Part shown: piece by piece, positions 50,717 through 62,450 of the stretch | Layout: every line of letters begins with the position of its first letter | Position numbering within the stretch: position 1 is the stretch's first letter | Assembly: GCF_947623445.1 (NCBI RefSeq) | Contig: NC_135241.1 | Coordinates: 6,946,501 to 7,010,500 of the forward strand | Source of the DNA: Clavelina lepadiformis | Taxonomy: Eukaryota > Chordata > Ascidiacea > Aplousobranchia > Clavelinidae | DNA: 64,000 nucleotides | Reading direction: 5' to 3' | Translations under genes and position numbers: made by a program | Notes under the pieces: generated by a model | Told to the model about the DNA's origin: nothing | The model's database searches: none | Seen by the model: the letters and a program-made list of their open reading frames with translations, nothing else

Positions 50717-51373
50717 ATGATCAGTAGGGCAAGTTTTTGTTGCACTAAAATCGTGAGAAAGTTGCATTTAATTTTAACAAAAGTTGCAGTAAAAAGTTGC
50801 ATTTATGCACAAGTTTTTTAAAATTATTAGGGTATGAAATACTCGAAAGGTTCTGTTGTATAACCCAACAGTTTAAGATTTGCAGGGTGTCTGCTTGTTC
50901 CGTTTCTTTCTTCGCTATACAATCGATCATGTATACATTTTTATGTTCTATAGATTTGAAACCTACATGACAGCATATCGCTGTCAGCTCCTGCAGAGCT
51001 GGCAAATTTGTTACTTTCTCATTTCACGGACCGTCTTCTGAGACCGCCGAAAATTACATTTTTTACCGGTACGCAGCAAGAAAATAACGCAATGCGGAAA
51101 TAATTTTCCACAAAAAGCCAAACAGCGATAACCCACCCCCCAAATAGTTTTATAGCATGTTTTTTAAATCACTCCTTTACATTTTGCGCAATACTTAATA
51201 AAAGTTGCAGTAAAAAGTTGCATGAAAGATAGAAAAAAGTTGCAAAAAGTTGCAATATAAAATTCCTACAAACAGCTTAAAACATCATACTACATAAATT
51301 CTGAGTATTTAGGAAGCTGCCGGAAGCTGTAAAAAAAGTTGCAAAAGTTGCGAAAACTTGCCCTAATGATCAG
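50717..51373. mobile_element. hAT-like non-autonomous transposon with AAAGTTGCA repeats
   Basis: The body (50725-51365) begins TAGGGCAAGTTTTTGTTGCA and ends with the imperfect inverted AACTTGCCCTA. ATGATCAG is duplicated perfectly at 50717-50724 and 51366-51373. Both subterminal regions are filled with AAAAGTTGCA words, as the elements at 219 and 23365 are filled with GGTCAAAA. The 86-codon - strand frame inside shows no transposase features. Confidence 0.82.
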
Positions 51374-54300
51374 TCTTTGATTTATAAAAGGTAAAGGCAG
51401 TATATGTGATACTTTGCCGTATTTGGTGAATTTTGAAAAATTGGAACTTCGTCAGTTCTTCTCGAAAATGGCAATTGAATTAAAAATGAAGAACACACAT
51501 TTTTCGTTTATAAAAATACAAAACATTTTATTCGTTAAACTTTACCAAACCCGTTGCATATTCGCTCCCTTAATGTTTTTGTTTGTAGACAAATGCTACA
51601 AACTTTGTAACGCTAAAAATAGCTCTATATTAAAGAATGTGAGCACACAAAAGGACACCGTAAATTTCATGAAATAAAACAAACCATCTTGAAAACACAG
51701 CAAAGGGCAAGTATTGTTTCGTGGTTGACAGTTGAACATAGTGTTGGTGAAATGGAAAAAATTAACGTTCAAACGTATAATAATAATAATAACAATTGCC
51801 TTATACTGAAAAGTTACATTGCTTACTTTAAAGTCACGGTTGTTTAAAATAATATACTCTTTGCGATTATTTATTGTCCTACCATGCAAAGCGCCAACGT
51901 GTATGTAGCTGTTTATGAGCTATTCTTCATTTCCTTATACTGTGTTACGTCATGCTTGTTGTGTGCTTAGCTACGACACACAAAGCACGCAGGGGAAGTG
52001 ACTATAACACTTCATTGCACGTTAGCGACGCATCCAGTTTTTCAAACACTCGATTATGTTAAGAGAAAGGATTTGTAAACCACTGATTTTATTTTGTTTG
52101 TGGTTAAATTCAAGTTATTTTTTGATGCAAAAATATTCGTAATTTGGTTTAGTCTTATGTTACTGTATGTTGTATGATATTTAACTATCAGCTTAACAAG
52201 GAACTGCGAAAAAACAAACAGCGATAAATCAAGGAATTGCAATACTAGATAAGATGAATTACAAACTAGACAGAAATAAAAACGAATGCCGCAGAAATAT
52301 AATTACATCCACAGATTTTCATGTCAAAGTACAGGTAGTACAGATTTAAACAGCCCAGCAATAGATTGCAATACCTGTGCATTCCAGCAATAAATTGTCT
52401 ATGTTATGTTCCTTCCTCGGTGTTCAGAACAGCGACTCTGGAAAAAAGTTTAGAAACTATATAATTTCTTTAAAATTTCCATTTTATTGAAATGTAGTGA
52501 TTAGTCTACTAAACTAAAGATAAGCTAATACTAAAGATAAGTAGTTAAGTTATGAGAAATGGTAGTCTTTGTACAATGTAGTCAATCAAAAGTTGATTTT
52601 ACTTTTATAGGGTTAAATAGAAGATAGATTTAGTTTACAAGGCAGATTTAGATTGGTTTTAAATTGCTATGTTAAACGTTTGATTTTAACCAAGAAGGAA
52701 CACAGCAAAAGAATTCCCAACTTCAATCTTTTGGTGAAGTAGTGTAACCTTTAATGACGTTGTTTTAGACTTTCTAACCCAAGTCTTCAAGTATAACCTT
52801 TATACGTGATGTAGGCCTATCTTTTAAAACAGCTTTTGGTTAACTATTTTCAGCGGCTATATATGTAACTTATAAGACGTTCTGTTTAGTTGTCAAATCT
52901 TTTTAAATCACACTTTCACACGAGCCGGTTTATAGCCGATGTAAAAATAGAAGAAACCCTGAACACAATGACGCTATCCATTTCGTAAAATTACTTAGTC
53001 AAGCTGGTCAGTAAGTCAAGCATGTAAGGCTGTAAGCAAAGAGAAAGGTGAGGCAATTTCTCACAGGCCTATTTACTAGTTACTACTGTACATGTAAATC
53101 CATTCAATGCGTTTAACGCAATTGAAAGCTTGAAAAAAAAAACGAGTAAAAGTTTTATGACAGCAGCTAAAATAGAAAGAATAATTCGTTTAGGACTTAC
53201 GTTGTCGAAAAGGTACTGATGTTTTGTCCATGAAAGTTATGTAGATTTGCATAACAATCTCGTGAAAATATATCGTATCCATTGTACATTGGTATAGTAT
53301 GGTGTCCAAAAATTTATCGTTATACTGAAAACGTCTTACCAAGACTTGATGCAGGCAAGGTTGTGTCAATTCATTATAATGAATGCTCTAATTATGCACT
53401 CACAGTCATCAAAACGTGGTATGCAGATAATTGTGCAAGCAGAGTTGACTAACTACTATATAAAGAGTTCAGCCGTGCTTCGATCGTCCGAGAAGACTAC
53501 ATTTTGTAACGGGCAAGTAACTTAAAGCCTATAAGCTTACATACCCGTCGGGCAAGTGGCTTATTGTTAATTGCCTTTTGCTTATAATTTTTCAATACTT
53601 GTCAAAACAAGTATCTTAATACAGGTTTAGCTAGCCTACATTTCTACGGGCCACAGCGAAACTTTGCGGAGAACGACTTCATTGAACGGATAAAATAAAT
53701 AAAACAGTACGGTTTCAACTTAGCTATCCAAATGTTATCTCTATCTCCACGCAGTAACGACCGAGAGTTTAGATCAGGAACGTGCTAACTAGACCAGTTT
53801 CCTTTTATTTAAAAAAGTTTTGCAATTACTTTCACTGCCTGTGCTGTTTTGGTGATGACAAATTTAGAGAAGCTCGATTAGCAAAAGGAAATGGGTGGTT
53901 TGTTAGATAAACAATATACTTTCAAAACAGCTTACGTGAGTTTAGGTCTGGAGCAACATTTCTTATAATTAAAATTAATTCAGAAAATTAATTACTAAAT
54001 CTGGCAAAGTTTTATCCAACAGTATTCAGTTTAATCGGAATTCTATCTTCGAAGCTAAAGAGTCTACCGAAGTACTTATTTTACTGTCGAATTGCAGGAT
54101 TGATGCAGGCATGTAGCCATGTAGTGGGTAACAAGTAATTAATATTTTATGCGAGCAAGTTTATTTTGAGTTGCTTGCTACTTTCCGATGGGACAAGTAT
54201 ATGAAAAGTTAGTTTTTCCCATTGCAACATGAAATTAGGAAAGTGACGAGTAATACAGATGTGTTTGTTATATGCAACTTAACCACTATAGAGAATATTT

Positions 54301-54754
54301 TTATACAAAATATTTTTATTTTGATATTTCCACGCATCTCTGTCATTATAACTTACAGCATATCCTTTACTATCGTTCATGCCTGCTTTATAAACTTTCT
54401 GAGGTTATGAATGAAAGCTTTCTGAGGTTATGAATAATAACACCACATTACGGAAAGTGAAAAAACTTGCCTACGGCGATTTAGGCAATGTAGAGAGAAC
54501 GCTGTATAGGTTATTAGTTTTATAACTAGAAAGATCGTTGTTATTGACACTGTAGTATATACGTTTCACCGCCTTAATTAAATATATGTAAAGTAATGGC
54601 AAGGAGTTTTCTTGTCAGTTTGTTAAAGTTTTGCTATCCAAGAGTATTTCAACGGCCTGCAATGCAGCGCCGCAGTGTAACTGATTTGAGTCGATGAATT
54701 AAGAGTTAGGTTTTTTACTGTACTAATGATTTTTTATCAATTATCTAATATAAT
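51374..54754. other. Intergenic spacer between P450-1 and P450-2
   Basis: About 3.4 kb without a recognised gene. The word CTTTCTGAGGTTATGAAT is tandemly repeated at 54395-54435. Nothing else was supported. Confidence 0.4.
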
Positions 54755-54767
54755 AAATAACTTGCAG
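54755..54767 (+). promoter_or_regulatory. Splice-acceptor-like site before P450-2
   Basis: AATAACTTGCAG followed by GTATAAG, with AG at 54766-54767, 15 bases before the ATG at 54783. It parallels the TTGCAG/GTGTAAG site before P450-3, which points to a functional acceptor (5'-UTR intron or trans-splicing). Confidence 0.45.
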
Positions 54768-54782
54768 GTATAAGAAATAAGC

Positions 54783-57700
54783 ATGTTTGGCTATAACTTT
54801 TTTGCGATTGATTTTTCGCAACTTGCGGCTCAGATCGCTTTAATCGCGTCGGTGCTGCTTCTCACATATTGGTATCGTCGTCCACCAAATTCACCTCCTG
54901 GTCCGAGAGGAATTCCCTTGTTCGGGGTGTACCCTTTTGTTGGAAAGTACATGGAACGGAAGTTAGCAAAATGGAAAAAAGTATATGGTCCCGTAATATC
55001 AGTTCGATTGGGTATACGCGATATGGTAGTGCTCAACGATTTAAATTCGATTAATCAGGTCAGTTATTATTTGAATTTCTTTTGTACGTGATTATGTTCT
55101 CGAAATTGCACTTGCTAGCATTGGTCAGATGCGATTTTCTATCAATCAGGCTTTGGTGAAGCAGCATACAGGATTCTCTGGACGTCTGCAAATACAATTA
55201 ATACAAGAAATTACCAAAGGAGGGGGAATAGGTTCGTTAGATTACGGTCCATTCTGGAAGTCGCAGAGGAAATTTGGTTTAATCACATTTCGTGGGTATG
55301 TATATATAAGTGCTTATATACCGTATAACTTGTGCTTATAACACTTAGATATACTTTTTTATTTTACTTTGTCGACTATAACAAAGGAAGCATTTTGCCA
55401 GTCAACTATTCAGAAATTTAGCAAACCACCCTTTATTTTAATGCCGGTTTTATGCTGAAGTTGTAGTTTGATCTACCGCATTTCAAGTGTTAAAACGTTT
55501 AAACTATTTCGGTATATCACATGGCTCTCCGGAACATCGTTTACTAACTACTTTTAGTTATATATGAGTAAAAGTCTCCTTTGATGACTTTGTGCAACAA
55601 TCTTATTAAAGCTGTGATATTTCCGTAGGTTTGGCGTAGGAAAGAAAAGCATGGAAAGTCGAGTTTCGGAGGAACTTGCTTGTTTTAACGAAGCCATCAG
55701 ATCGGAGAATGGCAAAGCTTTTGATATTTCGGTAATTCATTTTCTTGGTCTCAACATCATTGTTATTCAAAATGTTTATACTTTTTCAAAAATTCGTGTT
55801 TGTAGAATTTCATGCACAAGGCCATATCTAACACCATCTGCAATGTAATTTTCGGAAAGCGATTCGATTATGATGACAAAAACTTTGAAGTAATTTTGCA
55901 TCGATTGTTGAAAGGGTAAAGGGCTATAAGAATAGACAAAGATATACAAATAAATTTTTGGGTTATACTATCATTTCAAATATTGTAATAAGTATAGAGT
56001 AACAAGATAAAAAGGGTAAGAAAATTTCGAAAACTGTTTTTAGCTTCGCAGATCAACTTACGGCTTTTACTTTTCGCCTAATTTTAATGGCACCCTGGTT
56101 AAGGAGAGTTCCACCGATCTCTTTTATGTGTTTGCGAATTAGTAGAGACCTCTCAAATGTCCTCAGTAAGTTCTGTATATATTTGAAAGTTTTTTCAATT
56201 TTCAGCACCAAGCTACTTAAATAATGGCAATGAACCGTATTTATCGAGCTTTCTTCAAACGTATTCCAAACTTACTGTCATCATGTACCACAAAATTATT
56301 CTTTAAAACTTTAGAATTTTTACAAAGCATTATTGACGAACATGAGCAAACCTATGACAAGGAAAATATGAGAGATTTTATTGATGTTTTTCTAAAAGAA
56401 ATAAAAAATGGAGAAGATAAAGATTTTACGGTAAGTATCTTGGAAGCATACTAAAATTGAATACGCGAATACAATAACTTTATATATATGTGTAACCAAG
56501 ATTTTCTTTAGCCAGGAAACTTTCCGCTTTTACAGCTAGTCAATTAGCCCGCTTATGCTCTTCCAACTTTTATTAGCATTCCTTTACTTAACTCTACGTG
56601 TGCAGAATAAAAACAAAGGTATTTACAATCCTTCAATAAAAACAACCGTCTTTCTTGTATTAAACCAAAACGTAGAATGACCAGTAAAAAAAACTTTTGT
56701 CCAACAAACCACAGAGTAATCAATTAATTAATTATCATTAGGGTGTGAGATTAAAGTTGCGGGCAGCGTAAATTCCTCAGGGGGAATTGTGGGTAAAGGC
56801 GTAAACCGTGTACGTGTATCTACATCTACAATATGCTAAAAACGATAAAAAGGGTTACAAGCACCACAACAGTAAAATATTACCATGCTATAACAAACTA
56901 CACCGCAAAATAGTGCCTTAAAAAATTGGATTATATAACATTAAAATGCAGTGTTTCTAAAACAAGTGCGTAAAAATATTCCTGTGACATATGTAATATT
57001 GAAAAAATACTTATTTTTGTAAGAAACGGTTTACAATAAACTATAATGTTTTTTTCCACAAACCGCAACTTACATATGGTCGTATATAGTTAAATTGGTA
57101 TTGGGCCAAGTTACCTTTTTTGTTTGCTGCTCGCACCTTTGTTTTCTAGAGCAGAAGTTTTATAATAGGCTGCATAAAAACAAAATTATAGGATTTGTTA
57201 CTTTACTTCTGTTAACATCACTTTCTGTCCATTTGTTTATTAAAAATGTCTTTAGTCCGTCACCATAAACTTGAATAGTTTTACTTTTGTATAGACACTT
57301 TATATAATTTTAGATGTTGTTGCGTTATAAATTTATACTTAAAAAATTTTTTTTACAAATAACTAAACTATACGTTTTCATCCTTCTAATAGAAAGCATT
57401 TTATAAAATGAATTTGCTCAAACTTTACAAACTATCGGGCTATATACTGGATATTTCGTGTAAGTTTCAATTCTGAGTTTCTCAAACCGCTGTATCAGTA
57501 TCAGCCTATCTACTTTCTAGTCATTATTTTGAAGGTCCCAAGGGAAGTATATAGTTCAGTATATGATTTGCAAGCATACAGTCTTACCCCAGGTATTCTT
57601 ACAAAGTTTGATACATTATGTTCTTACTCAGAACAATCAACTTCTTCAATATATCCGAGAACTCTTTCTTGCTGGAACCGAAACTACGTCAAGCACTTTG

Positions 57701-59032
57701 AATTGGGCACTACTTTGCCTACTGCATTATCCTGAAACTCAGAAGAAACTGAGGAAAGAGATTTTATGTGTAATAGGTATTACTATACGCATTTTCATGC
57801 AGAACCTTTTAGGACTTAGGCCTTAAGCGTATATTCATATATGTGTTTGCCGACATGGTTTCGACATCTTTGTAGAAATTGAAATGTAGAAATTGTAGAA
57901 ATTGAAATGCACAATGTCGAAAACCTTCTTTTTCTTTCAAGTATTTGTTCTGCTGTAAGTTGAAGTATATATTTTTTTCCAAACATACGACATCAGATAA
58001 AGTATGTATAAATTATTATAGTATTGTATCAACATTTATATACTTGTACTGTTGAGAAGCTTTAAATCTTTTCTTATCATATGCTTCCATTGGAACTGGT
58101 TTGAGATTGAGATTGGACAACCTAAAATCTAAAGAAACGATTAATTATAATAAGTATTTGTCAAATAATCTTGCAGACTAATGGGCTTCAGTCGGTAAAG
58201 TATCATTGTCGTACAAGTCGTGTAAAAAATTTTCTCAGTCCAAGAGACCTATAAGATAAATATTCCAAACCCATACACCATGATAATGATAGTATGGATA
58301 TCAGTTTGCCATCCATAAAATATAATCATCATTTAAAAAATCAGTTTGACTGTACTTTTGATAATTTTTTTTATATAATTAGGTAGCGAGGGTACTGCTA
58401 GTATGTCTCACCAATCCAGCATGCCATACACATGTGCTTTCATACATGAACTGATGAGATATCGCACACTAGCGCCACTTAGTGTTTTTCATAAAACAAA
58501 CGAAGATACTGAATTGAACGGTTACTTCATTCCTAAAAATACGCTGGTTAGTATAAACATTAGAATTTGATTTTGTCTAAAGCAATTATGAAAGTGGATG
58601 GTAAGGTAACATGTTATTTTGTAACAAACCATTTACTCAAAATTTGTTTAATAGTAAGTTAGGTTATAATGTGAAACGATTTTAAAAGATGCACTGCATT
58701 AACTGATTATATAGGTTGCACCAAATATATGGGCAGTACACAACGATCCAGAGTACTGGGAAGAACCTGAAAAATTTAAACCTGAACGTTTCATCAATGA
58801 GAAAGGGGAGTTTGTGCCATCAAGTCACGTGATACCGTTTTCGGTCGGTCCTCGTCATTGCCTGGGTGAGAAACTTGCCAGAATGGAGGTTTTTCTATTT
58901 TTGGTCTCCATGGTCCAAAAGTTTGAGTTTTTACCGGATCCTGAAGCGAAAGAGCTTCCGGACATTGATGATGGCGTCAGCAGCACCGGGTTTATTCCAC
59001 ATCCTTATTGTTTGGTGGCAAAAGAAATGTGA
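54783..59032 (+). CDS. Cytochrome P450, CYP2-type, P450-2 (complete, 9 exons)
   Basis: Heme-thiolate monooxygenase, probably microsomal; substrate unknown. Exons: 54783-55058, 55150-55295, 55629-55731, 55806-55915, 56044-56165, 56315-56430, 57632-57776, 58383-58546, 58715-59032; 1500 nt, 499 residues. Visible: membrane helix IALIASVLLLTYW, hinge SPPGPRGIP, W128-xxx-R132, I-helix AGTET (305-309), ExxR at 362-365, PERF, and FSVGPRHCLG with Cys443. Intron positions and phases equal those of P450-1; exon 2 is one codon shorter. Intron 6 (1.2 kb) contains a dispersed repeat. The first half of exon 9 is strikingly similar to P450-1 at the DNA level, more so than exon 1, suggesting gene conversion. 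An ATTAAA signal lies at 59178-59183. Confidence 0.93.
56490..57010. repeat. Dispersed repeat in P450-2 intron 6
   Basis: The first part (56490-56560), read on the - strand, matches repeats at 27405-27480 and 31665-31735 (CTAGCTGTAAAAGCGG, TTTCCTGGC, TTGGTTAC). The rest (56560-56870) matches 2834-3115 in the same orientation, and 56930-57010 weakly matches 4500-4600. This longest copy links the other fragments into one family. Confidence 0.55.
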
Positions 59033-60666
59033 ACCGTGAACTTGTGCCCAAAAGTTTTATATTGCCTGGCAGGTGGCATTCAATTGGCAGGTGGCATTCA
59101 CTAGGAAAGTAAGGAGAAATACAAAATTCGTTTTTCTGGTGGCTTGTTCCTGAAAAATCGAAAGATATAAAACGTTTATTAAATTTCAACAAATATCTTT
59201 GATCACGTATATCCTTACCCTTTCATTCAAAGAGATTTTGTGTTCTATAGTCTATACTCTATAGTTTGTATAATGCTTTTTTCCATATTTACAATTTTGG
59301 TACAATATATACAGTGGATAAATTCTAACACGTGTTTTTCCATGCAGTTGTAAATCCAGGCAGGATATTACTAAGTTGTCACTCCATTTAATCTCAAAAA
59401 GTTAGACGTCAAAATATCAGTATGGAAAAAACCAAATTAAAATGTTTAAAATTGAAAAATACGAAAACAAATTTTTCCAAGCTTACAAATACCAAACCAG
59501 AATTTTCATAAATGTAAATATTTGCCTGGTTTGTGAAAGTGATTTTTGTTCTGAAAGAAACATTTATTTAAAACGGGATGTTATGGTGAAACATTACTTT
59601 TTAGTTTTTGAATGCAGTTTTAATAAGTTAATTCAAGCGAAACGCTAAGCACTGTACCCATCATGAAAAATTGCCTTCTTTGCATAGCAACTAATCCTCA
59701 ACACATCTCAACATAATTATACCATCTTCCACACACGAAAGGAGAGTTTTTAGTAAGTTTTTGTAAACGTAAACATAAACGGTTTTCCATTTAGCAGTAA
59801 CGTGCAACTGCGCCGGATTAATGGACTGCATCAAAAAATGCGCGTATGACGCATTTAGTTTGTATATAATGCAGCACGTCCACCACGTTTTAAGCAAGTT
59901 GGAGTTCTATCTAACTGCAAGAAGCCATGATCGGTTATTTGCCTACTTTGTTTCACATAAAACATTAAGGAAAGCATATATATAGGTGCAAGGAAAGTAA
60001 AACCTAATTCCCAGCGAATTTAAAACACGAAAAGAATACTCAAAGGTACATTACATTTTGCTTCTTAGTGTTTTATCTCCGCCGTTTTGTTGAAGTTAAC
60101 CTGACCTAAATAGCCAAAAATAGTTTAATAAGCGAGAGAGTAAACACAGTTATTAGAATTAACTCCCATTACGTGCTATTGCTATTGCTATAAACCCAAC
60201 AACGCAAAAACACATACGGTACTTGGAGAGCAAACCGACAATGCAAATGATCCCAACATAAACAGGAAAAAAGTTTCAAAGCCTAAGTAGGGCAAAGGTA
60301 ATGTGTGTTTTTCTCTGACACGAAAGCACGTCGTTTTAGCAAGGTGTCCAAAACGTAGCATTGGCGAAACCAAAGCTTATCTAAAGAAAATCGTTTTAAC
60401 TTGTGGGATAGGTTTTGGTCAAGATCCCTAGAAAAAAACTTTGTACCATCTTCCGCAAGTCACATGGTGACGTAATCGTCGCAATCATTGCTTTAATTAC
60501 ATTACAATGCCAACATTTGGTTGCGTGTCCTATACTTACATTACTAGTTTCCCTTGGGCAAGTTGTGTTTAAAAAGGACCGAATCTCTATTAGACACACC
60601 AAGTTTTTTTAAGGCAGTACTCAAATGTAGCACTAGAAGTGACCAGGTTAAAATGTCGGGCTATCA
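59033..60666. other. P450-2 3' region and spacer
   Basis: The 3' untranslated region has the word GGCAGGTGGCATTCA twice in tandem (about 59068-59100) and an ATTAAA signal at 59178-59183. Beyond that no gene or element was recognised. Confidence 0.45.
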
Positions 60667-61002
60667 GCCTAGACCAGTGGTTCCCAAACTTTTTCAGCTT
60701 GTGGCACACTAGAAAAATTAGAAAACGCTCGCGGCACACTTACAAGAGAAGAAATGTTGCTTTAAAAAATTACCCTACTCTATCGACAATGCCATAATTG
60801 GTTTCATCGTCACATGTGCTTATTTTTCAGCTATTGAAGCAGCTAGAAAGCTTTTAAGTCGCATATGCTTGTCTGCATGCCTTATTTTAAATATTTATAC
60901 AGTTCTTTTCCAAAATTCCAATAAGATTCGCGGCACACCTGAGAATCTGTGGCGGCACACTAGTGTGCCGCGGCACACAGTTTGGGAATCACTGGCCTAG
61001 AC
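60667..61002. mobile_element. hAT-like MITE with perfect 8-base target duplication
   Basis: The body (60675-60994) begins CAGTGGTTCCCAAACTTTTT and ends CAGTTTGGGAATCACTG. GCCTAGAC is duplicated at 60667-60674 and 60995-61002. GCGGCACAC words are repeated near both ends. No coding. Confidence 0.88.
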
Positions 61003-61228
61003 AGTCGATCTACTAAAACAACTGGAAATTACCGTAATATGTGTTTATCTGACCAATATGCAAGTCATTCCTAGGACAACTTCTAACCAGCAATTATTCA
61101 CGTCTTGAGATGAGATTCGTCAGTATCGAGAAACAACCGCGAAACAGCATCAACTTCATCATCCATCTCACTCGACTGAGGAATGACAGAAGTAGCCGAG
61201 TCTGCATGTAACATTGACGGATGTTACT

Positions 61229-61564
61229 GTTATACGCAGCGTTGCCATACTATCCTCATTTCTAAGATTTGTCCTTATTTTAAAGGTCTGTGTCTTAGAA
61301 AATATTTTTGTTTTTATTTCTAAGAAATGTCCTTAATTACTTGCGTCCTTATTTTTGTCTTATTTTCAGGAGAAAGGTTCTTATTTTGGGCATTTCGGTA
61401 CCTTTCGTATGCCATTTTGTATCAAATAGATAACAAAATTAAGAACTTGCAAATATTTTCTCGTTCTTTTTTAAGTTGATTCTCTTGTTTAAAGTATTAT
61501 TCTTCTTTCGCTTCCTAGTCGTTCTTACTTTTGAGTCCAGGCCGATGGCAACCCTGGTTATACG
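61229..61564. mobile_element. Second hAT-like MITE with perfect 8-base target duplication
   Basis: The body (61237-61556) begins CAGCGTTGCCAT and ends ATGGCAACCCTG. GTTATACG is duplicated at 61229-61236 and 61557-61564. The inside has repeated TCCTTATTT words. It lies only about 230 bases from the previous element but has different ends. Confidence 0.85.
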
Positions 61565-62416
61565 TCTAGTAGTGCAGTGTTCATCCCAAAACGTTACCAT
61601 ATAAAAAGATCACTTAAGAAACTTTTATGAACCGTAGTTAAATGGTTAAGTGTTGTTTGGTATTTGTTTCTTTCGTGATGAGACATTATGTTGCTGTTTT
61701 TGCCATCATAATCAATAGCCTATTGTATCATATAGAATATATAGGCTATAATATAGCCTAAGCAGATTGCGTTTTGAGCAAGTGCAACTAAATAGGTATA
61801 CAAATTAATTTTCACTATACATATCGTTTTGTAATTTTTTTTTAATTGTAAGAAACATTTCTGAATGACGTTTTCTGTTAAAAGTTGTTTTCCAGTTGAA
61901 TATGGTGCGACCTACAGCCATGGTCGTAACACAAGCGGGTATTGTAAACATTGCAAAACGTGAACGTTTTACATATCCTAAATTGTTTTGTTACTTAAAA
62001 TACCATGTGGCCTAATTAAACAAACTTTAATGCCTTGCAATATTTCAGAAGATTTTAAACCGATTGTACACTCTTGTGTAATTGATCAAAGCGTCGATGT
62101 TTAAGTAGGACAAAGGGCACAAAATCATGACGTTTTTAGTGAAGAATTTCACCACGCCATACTTATGTAGGTAAAAGGTCACAAATAAAGAGAAAAGAGT
62201 TGGATGATAAATAAGAAGAAAGGCCAAGCAATAAAAAGCATAATTATATAAAGGCCCGTTAAGGTACTTAAACAAGCTGAATTGAGCTTGACTTCTCAGG
62301 AAGGTTGCGATAATACTTGCGTATGCGCAAATAGCAATTGTTTCAAAAATATGTTTGTTAACTTGCCGGTATAGATATAAGCTTAATGCTTATAATTACA
62401 ACAATCTCGCATTTTA
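61565..62416. other. Spacer upstream of P450-3
   Basis: AT-rich; no gene recognised. Frequent TATAGGCCTA/TAGCCTA words as elsewhere in the window. Confidence 0.4.
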
Positions 62417-62429
62417 TCATTAATTGCAG
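62417..62429 (+). promoter_or_regulatory. Splice-acceptor-like site before P450-3
   Basis: TCATTAATTGCAG with AG at 62428-62429, followed by GTGTAAG, 21 bases before the ATG at 62451. It matches the arrangement before P450-2. Confidence 0.45.
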
Positions 62430-62450
62430 GTGTAAGTAGACTATTTGAAA

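Noticed and set aside
56224..56454. Separate small gene beginning at 56224
   Set aside because: The 3' part is exon 6 of P450-2 (56315-56430); the upstream part is intron sequence.
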